From: a bacterium
GTDB taxonomy: Bacteria > Blakebacterota > Blakebacteria > Blakebacterales > Blakebacteraceae
Assembly: GCA_025774615.1 (NCBI GenBank)
Contig: JALGVQ010000120.1
Span: 1 to 9,069 of the forward strand
Length of the DNA stretch: 9,069 nt
Direction: 5' to 3'
Part shown: in pieces, positions 6,728-9,069 of the stretch
Numbering within the stretch: the stretch's first letter is position 1
How the letters are laid out: each line of letters begins with the position of its first letter
Position numbers and translations under genes: made by a program
The notes under the pieces: generated by a model
The model's database searches: none
What the model saw: the letters and a program-made list of their open reading frames with translations, nothing else
What the model was told of the DNA's origin: nothing

Positions 6728-8022
6728 TGCCATACATTGTGGTACAACCGATCATGGAGGCGATGTGTATCCTCCTTCTGGTACTGCTCTCTGGCGGCTA
6801 TACGGCCGCTGAGACCGCCATCCTGACAATCCTGCGAACGAATCGCGCGAAAAAGCCCGAGAAGCCGGACCTGCTCCCGGAATGGGAAGAGACCGTGCGC
6901 GAGGAATTGCCGCGAACCATCGAGCGCCTGGCCAAAAAGCCCGGAAGGCTCACCGGAACGATCATGCTCGGGCGCCTTGTGACCCGCATACTTACGGTCT
7001 CTGAATCAGCACTCCTCTCATACCGCTGGGCTCTGTCGGCGAGGGCGGAAAGTCCGCTCCTCTGGGTGCTTGCCGGGGTGGTGATCGTCCTGCTGCTCCT
7101 GCTCGTTCTGGGGGAACTACTGCCCCGTATCGTCGGAACCCGTGCTCCCCACCTTGTCCTGACCTGGACGATCCCGTTGGTGGGTCTCTCGGCTCTTCTC
7201 TTCCTGCCGATCACCTCGACCCAGACGAAACTGCTGCTCCGTTTTGCGAGAAGCGATGACTATGAACCCACATTCCTTACGCTTGAGGAGTTGAACCGCC
7301 ACCTTCAGGTACGTGAGGAGGCCGGAGCGCTCGAAGTCGAAGAGCGGGAGATGATCGAGGAGATCCTTGAATTCGGCACGACGATGGTCCGCGAGGTTAT
7401 GGTTCCGAGGATCGACATCAAGGCGATCTCGGTGGATGAAGAATATGATGTGATCAGGAAGATCGTTTCGGAAACGGGTCACTCCCGTCTGCCGGTGATC
7501 GACGGCGATATCGATCATGTAATCGGGATCATGCACGTGAAGGATATGCTGCGTCAGCCGGCCGGTGTTGAGGCAACACCCAGAGAGCTTGCCCGGAAAG
7601 CTCTTTTCATGCCTGAGACCAAGATGATCGATGACCTGTTACGGGAATTCCAGCAGGCGCGGCGTCACATGGCGATCGTAGTGGATGAGTACGGCGGCAC
7701 GGCGGGAATGGTCACCCTCGAGGATCTGATCGAGGAGATCGTGGGTGAGATCCAGGATGAATACGACTCCGAGGCTCCATTGGTGCGTGAGGCGCAGCCG
7801 GGTGTCTGGGTAGCCAACGCCATCGTGAATCTGGATGATTTCGAGGAGTTTACCGGCATCAAACTGCCTGAAGATGGATGGGACACCCTGGGCGGCTTCC
7901 TCTATTCACTTGAAGGGAATGTTCCGGAGACCGGAGAGGTTCTCGAGTGGGAAGATCTCCTGTTCACCATTGTGGAGATCGAGGGCCGGCGGATACTCAA
8001 GGTCGAGATATCCAGAAAGTAA
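6727..8022 (+). CDS. CNNM/CBS-pair membrane protein (CorC/HlyC family)
   Basis: A 431-residue membrane protein. The ATG at 6727 overlaps the ybeY stop (TAATG) and has GGAAGAG 8 nt upstream, so it is preferred over the in-frame ATG at 6694 that lies deep inside ybeY. The N-terminal CNNM (DUF21) domain (about 8-175) has hydrophobic segments near 10-35, 112-132 and 145-162. Two CBS motifs follow: [19 protein letters not shown] to [11 protein letters not shown] (about 224-275) and about 293-345 with [19 protein letters not shown]. The CorC_HlyC transporter-associated domain ends the protein (about 352-430, [20 protein letters not shown]). Family members bind ATP at the CBS pair and are implicated in Mg2+ or Co2+ export. 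The E. coli homologue ybeX/corC also sits beside ybeY. The substrate here is not determinable. Confidence 0.93.
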   Translation: MPYIVVQPIMEAMCILLLVLLSGGYTAAETAILTILRTNRAKKPEKPDLLPEWEETVREELPRTIERLAKKPGRLTGTIMLGRLVTRILTVSESALLSYRWALSARAESPLLWVLAGVVIVLLLLLVLGELLPRIVGTRAPHLVLTWTIPLVGLSALLFLPITSTQTKLLLRFARSDDYEPTFLTLEELNRHLQVREEAGALEVEEREMIEEILEFGTTMVREVMVPRIDIKAISVDEEYDVIRKIVSETGHSRLPVIDGDIDHVIGIMHVKDMLRQPAGVEATPRELARKALFMPETKMIDDLLREFQQARRHMAIVVDEYGGTAGMVTLEDLIEEIVGEIQDEYDSEAPLVREAQPGVWVANAIVNLDDFEEFTGIKLPEDGWDTLGGFLYSLEGNVPETGEVLEWEDLLFTIVEIEGRRILKVEISRK

Positions 8023-8028
8023 TACTAG

Positions 8029-8066
8029 TTGCCTTCTGGTGACTCACTTCATATATTTGCGATAAT
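8029..8066 (+). promoter_or_regulatory. Promoter region of the ArsR-family operon
   Basis: TTGCCT (8029-8034), a 17-nt spacer and TATATT (8052-8057) form one good sigma70-type promoter. A second option is the extended -10 TGCGATAAT (8058-8066). It begins just after the stop of the CBS gene, so the arsR operon can be transcribed independently of the cluster upstream. The AT-rich stretch stands out from its surroundings. Confidence 0.6.
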
Positions 8067-8075
8067 TCTAAATTA
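8063..8075. promoter_or_regulatory. Operator-like palindrome
   Basis: TAATT-CTA-AATTA is a perfect inverted repeat around a 3-nt centre, overlapping the second -10 element (GATAAT) and lying 19 nt before the arsR start. ArsR proteins commonly repress their own promoter by binding AT-rich dyads in this position. That this is the operator is inference. Confidence 0.4.
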
Positions 8076-8094
8076 CATGAGGGGGTGTAGAACC

Positions 8095-8439
8095 ATGGAT
8101 GTTGAGCATCAACGTATGTACCAGTACTACTCTGAGGTCTGCAAGGCGATGTCTAACCCCCAGCGCCTGGCGATTATCGATATCCTGCGTCAGGGTGAGG
8201 TGCCTGTCGGCAATCTCGCCGAACAGCTGGGACGCTCGATCAGCAACACCTCCCAGCATCTGGCGGTGCTGAAGTCGGCCAGGCTGGTGAAGTGCCGCAA
8301 AGAGGGGACAACCTGCTACTACAGTGTGTCCACACCGGCCATCTTCAAGGCGTTCGACTGCATGGCTCAGATCATCTTCGATGGAATGACCGATCGGGCC
8401 GAACACAGGGAATACCTCAAGAGCCAGGTTCTGGTATAG
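8095..8439 (+). CDS. ArsR-family winged-helix regulator with wing cysteines
   Basis: A 114-residue DNA-binding repressor-type protein. ATG 8095 is chosen because AGGGGGTG (8080-8087) lies 7 nt upstream; in-frame alternatives at 8029 (TTG) and 8077 lack this. The fold is the standard ArsR/SmtB one: CKAMSNPQRLAIIDILRQGE (16-35), helix-turn-helix VGNLAEQLGRSISNTSQHL (38-56), then the wing VKCRKEGTTCYYSV (65-78). It lacks the ELCVCDL metal site of classical ArsR (EVPVGNL instead). It has four other cysteines: C16 in helix 1, C67 and C74 on opposite strands of the wing, and C89 in the last helix. Thiol, persulfide, arsenical or metal sensing is therefore possible; the ligand is unknown. It is followed after 23 nt by a small membrane protein with an in-frame TGA and then an FmdB gene, probably its regulon. 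Confidence 0.9.
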   Translation: MDVEHQRMYQYYSEVCKAMSNPQRLAIIDILRQGEVPVGNLAEQLGRSISNTSQHLAVLKSARLVKCRKEGTTCYYSVSTPAIFKAFDCMAQIIFDGMTDRAEHREYLKSQVLV

Positions 8440-8462
8440 GGGAGTAACGGGGAGAGATCGGG

Positions 8463-8636
8463 ATGGAGTGGATACTGTTCATAGTCGCTTATCTGCTGCT
8501 CACACAGTGGCTCCTGCCGAAGATGGGAGTACCCACGTGAGCGGTACCCTACGCTGCCGGGGACCGGCAGGCTGACTGTATTGACCAGGGTGGTAGTGGA
8601 GCAGATTCAGAGATACACAAAGGAATCATCGAATAA
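8463..8636 (+). CDS. Probable small membrane selenoprotein (TGA 8538-8540 read as Sec)
   Basis: No named family recognised. The strong Shine-Dalgarno GGGGAGAG (8449-8456) lies 6 nt before ATG 8463. Residues 1-19 (MEWILFIVAYLLLTQWLLP) form one membrane helix, followed by KMGVPT and then TGA. Read as a stop this is a 25-residue peptide. Read as selenocysteine (U26) it gives 57 residues: UAVPYAAGDRQADCIDQ, then a hydrophilic tail ending KGIIE and TAA at 8634-8636. That TAA overlaps the ATG of the FmdB gene by one base. A SECIS-like hairpin begins 13 nt after the TGA. The only other cysteine is C39. K20 just after the helix suggests the Sec-containing tail faces the cytoplasm. Neighbours (a cysteine-rich ArsR regulator, a zinc ribbon) suggest a redox or metalloid response. 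The alternatives are a genuine 25-residue peptide or a nonsense mutation. The initiation site is well supported; the Sec reading is inferred. Confidence 0.68.
8538..8572 (+). promoter_or_regulatory. Candidate bacterial SECIS element
   Basis: After TGA (8538-8540) and 13 nt, CTGCCGG (8554-8560) pairs perfectly with CCGGCAG (8564-8570) across a GGA loop; opening the closing pair gives loop GGGAC. G8553 can add a pair with C8572 if G8571 is bulged. Bacterial SECIS elements are hairpins directly downstream of the UGA, with the loop roughly 16-37 nt away and a G among its first loop bases. Here the loop starts 20 nt after the UGA and begins GG. SelB binding is inferred. Confidence 0.62.
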
Positions 8637-8842
8637 TGCCGATGTACGATCTGAAATGTTTGAACTGCGGGCACGAGTTCGAGGATCTCGTTTCGAGTCA
8701 TGACGCTATCAGTGAGACCACCTGTGAGAAATGCGGGATTCCCGGTCTGGAACTGAAGCCGAGCCTCTTTGCAGCCAGTGTGTCGGCCGGCATTTCAGGG
8801 TCAACATCGAGTGGTTCATGCGCACCCGGTCCATTCAGGTGA
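8636..8842 (+). CDS. FmdB-type zinc-ribbon protein
   Basis: A 68-residue protein with the FmdB opening MPMYDLKCLNCGHEFEDLV, close to the family's MPIYEYxCxxCGHxFE, which fixes the start at ATG 8636. Two CxxC pairs, C8/C11 and C30/C33, form a rubredoxin-like zinc ribbon. The tail is Ser/Gly-rich with a lone C62 (SSGSCAPGPFR), as FmdB tails often are. FmdB was described as a putative regulator near amidase genes; for most members the role is unknown. The ribosome binding site is poor (AGGA 11 nt upstream), and the ATG overlaps the TAA of the upstream frame, so translation probably depends on ribosomes that pass the TGA at 8538. The gene ends at TGA 8840-8842 with a hairpin 11 nt further on, so a Sec-extended C-terminus (U-G-S) is a remote possibility. 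Confidence 0.85.
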   Translation: MPMYDLKCLNCGHEFEDLVSSHDAISETTCEKCGIPGLELKPSLFAASVSAGISGSTSSGSCAPGPFR

Positions 8843-8853
8843 GGCTCCTGAAC

Positions 8854-8872
8854 TCCTCGCCGTAGGCGGGGA
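8854..8872 (+). other. Hairpin after the FmdB stop
   Basis: TCCTCGCC (8854-8861) pairs with GGCGGGGA (8865-8872), eight pairs with one G-T wobble, around the loop GTA. No T-run follows. It may end or protect the transcript. It lies 11 nt past a TGA with a G-starting loop, geometry also compatible with a SECIS. Confidence 0.45.
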
Positions 8873-8884
8873 ATCCAACCGACC

Positions 8885-8912
8885 TTGACTCAGAGACTCA
8901 GTTCTCTATTTT
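8885..8912 (+). promoter_or_regulatory. Probable promoter of the initiator tRNA gene
   Basis: TTGACT (8885-8890), a 16-nt spacer and TATTTT (8907-8912). Transcription would start a few bases before the tRNA 5' end at 8924, within the perfect palindrome GTAAGCTTAC (8914-8923). Confidence 0.5.
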
Positions 8913-8923
8913 GGTAAGCTTAC

Positions 8924-9000
<77 letters not shown>

Positions 9001-9010
9001 TCTATACCGT

Positions 9011-9053
9011 CAAAACCCTGGCCGGGAGAAATCCTGGCCAGGGTTTTGTCTTG
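9011..9053 (+). terminator. Intrinsic terminator of the tRNA gene
   Basis: CAAAACCCTGGCCGGG (9011-9026) pairs with CCTGGCCAGGGTTTTG (9033-9048), 16 pairs with one G-T wobble and a 6-nt loop AGAAAT. The 3' arm's own TTTT and the following TCTT supply the U-rich end. The A/T-flanked symmetry could also work on the opposite strand. Confidence 0.9.
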
Positions 9054-9069
9054 TTGGGCTAGCGAATAG

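Noticed and set aside
8029-8094. N-terminal extension of the ArsR protein from TTG 8029 or ATG 8077
   Set aside because: The stretch holds promoter elements and the AGGGGGTG ribosome binding site that points to ATG 8095.
8538-8540. TGA as an ordinary stop or a nonsense mutation in the small gene
   Set aside because: Not excluded, but the placed hairpin, the open frame and the exact TAATG junction fit Sec recoding better.

Overview
The window is bacterial chromosomal core sequence, moderately GC-rich, with every gene on the + strand and mostly tight spacing. There are no insertion sequences, phage genes or CRISPR repeats. The best lineage hint is YbeY: it has Leu where most bacteria have the conserved Arg, a TDxIxFD-type motif, and Asp in place of the third zinc-binding His. 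I associate this form with Bacteroidetes and the wider FCB group, so an uncultivated FCB-type lineage is plausible but not proven. Bacterial-type AspRS, a bacterial initiator tRNA, a lipobox and a 7TM-HD protein all fit a bacterium.

Layout. (1) 1-1736: 5'-truncated aspS. (2) 1737-2034: non-coding, with a hairpin, a likely sigma70-type promoter and a folded leader. (3) 2035-2900: two small exported coiled-coil proteins, a lipoprotein and a LysM protein, closed by a strong intrinsic terminator at 2926-2976. (4) 2992-8022: a compact cluster phoH - pgpH - ybeY - CNNM/CBS (CorC/HlyC) gene, with intergenic gaps or overlaps of 3, -11 (or -8) and -1 nt. It merges the Firmicutes-like order (phoH, 7TM-HD, ybeY) with the E. 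coli-like order (ybeZ, ybeY, ybeX/corC) and probably joins RNA/ribosome quality control with c-di-AMP turnover and ion transport. (5) 8029-8842: promoter and operator-like palindrome, an ArsR-family regulator with unusual cysteines, a tiny membrane protein with an in-frame TGA, and an FmdB-type zinc ribbon. (6) 8885-9053: promoter, initiator tRNA-Met and intrinsic terminator.

The most interesting item is the small gene at 8463-8636. It has a strong Shine-Dalgarno and encodes one membrane helix followed by GVPT and then TGA. Read as selenocysteine, the TGA lets the frame continue 32 codons to a TAA that overlaps the ATG of the FmdB gene (TAATG), the same junction used between ybeY and the CBS gene. 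A perfect 7-bp hairpin with a G-starting loop begins 13 nt after the TGA, where a bacterial SECIS should be. I read it as a probable 57-residue membrane selenoprotein in an ArsR-controlled redox or metalloid-response operon that standard gene callers would miss. The terminal TGA of the FmdB gene is also followed at the same distance by a hairpin, a weaker second candidate.
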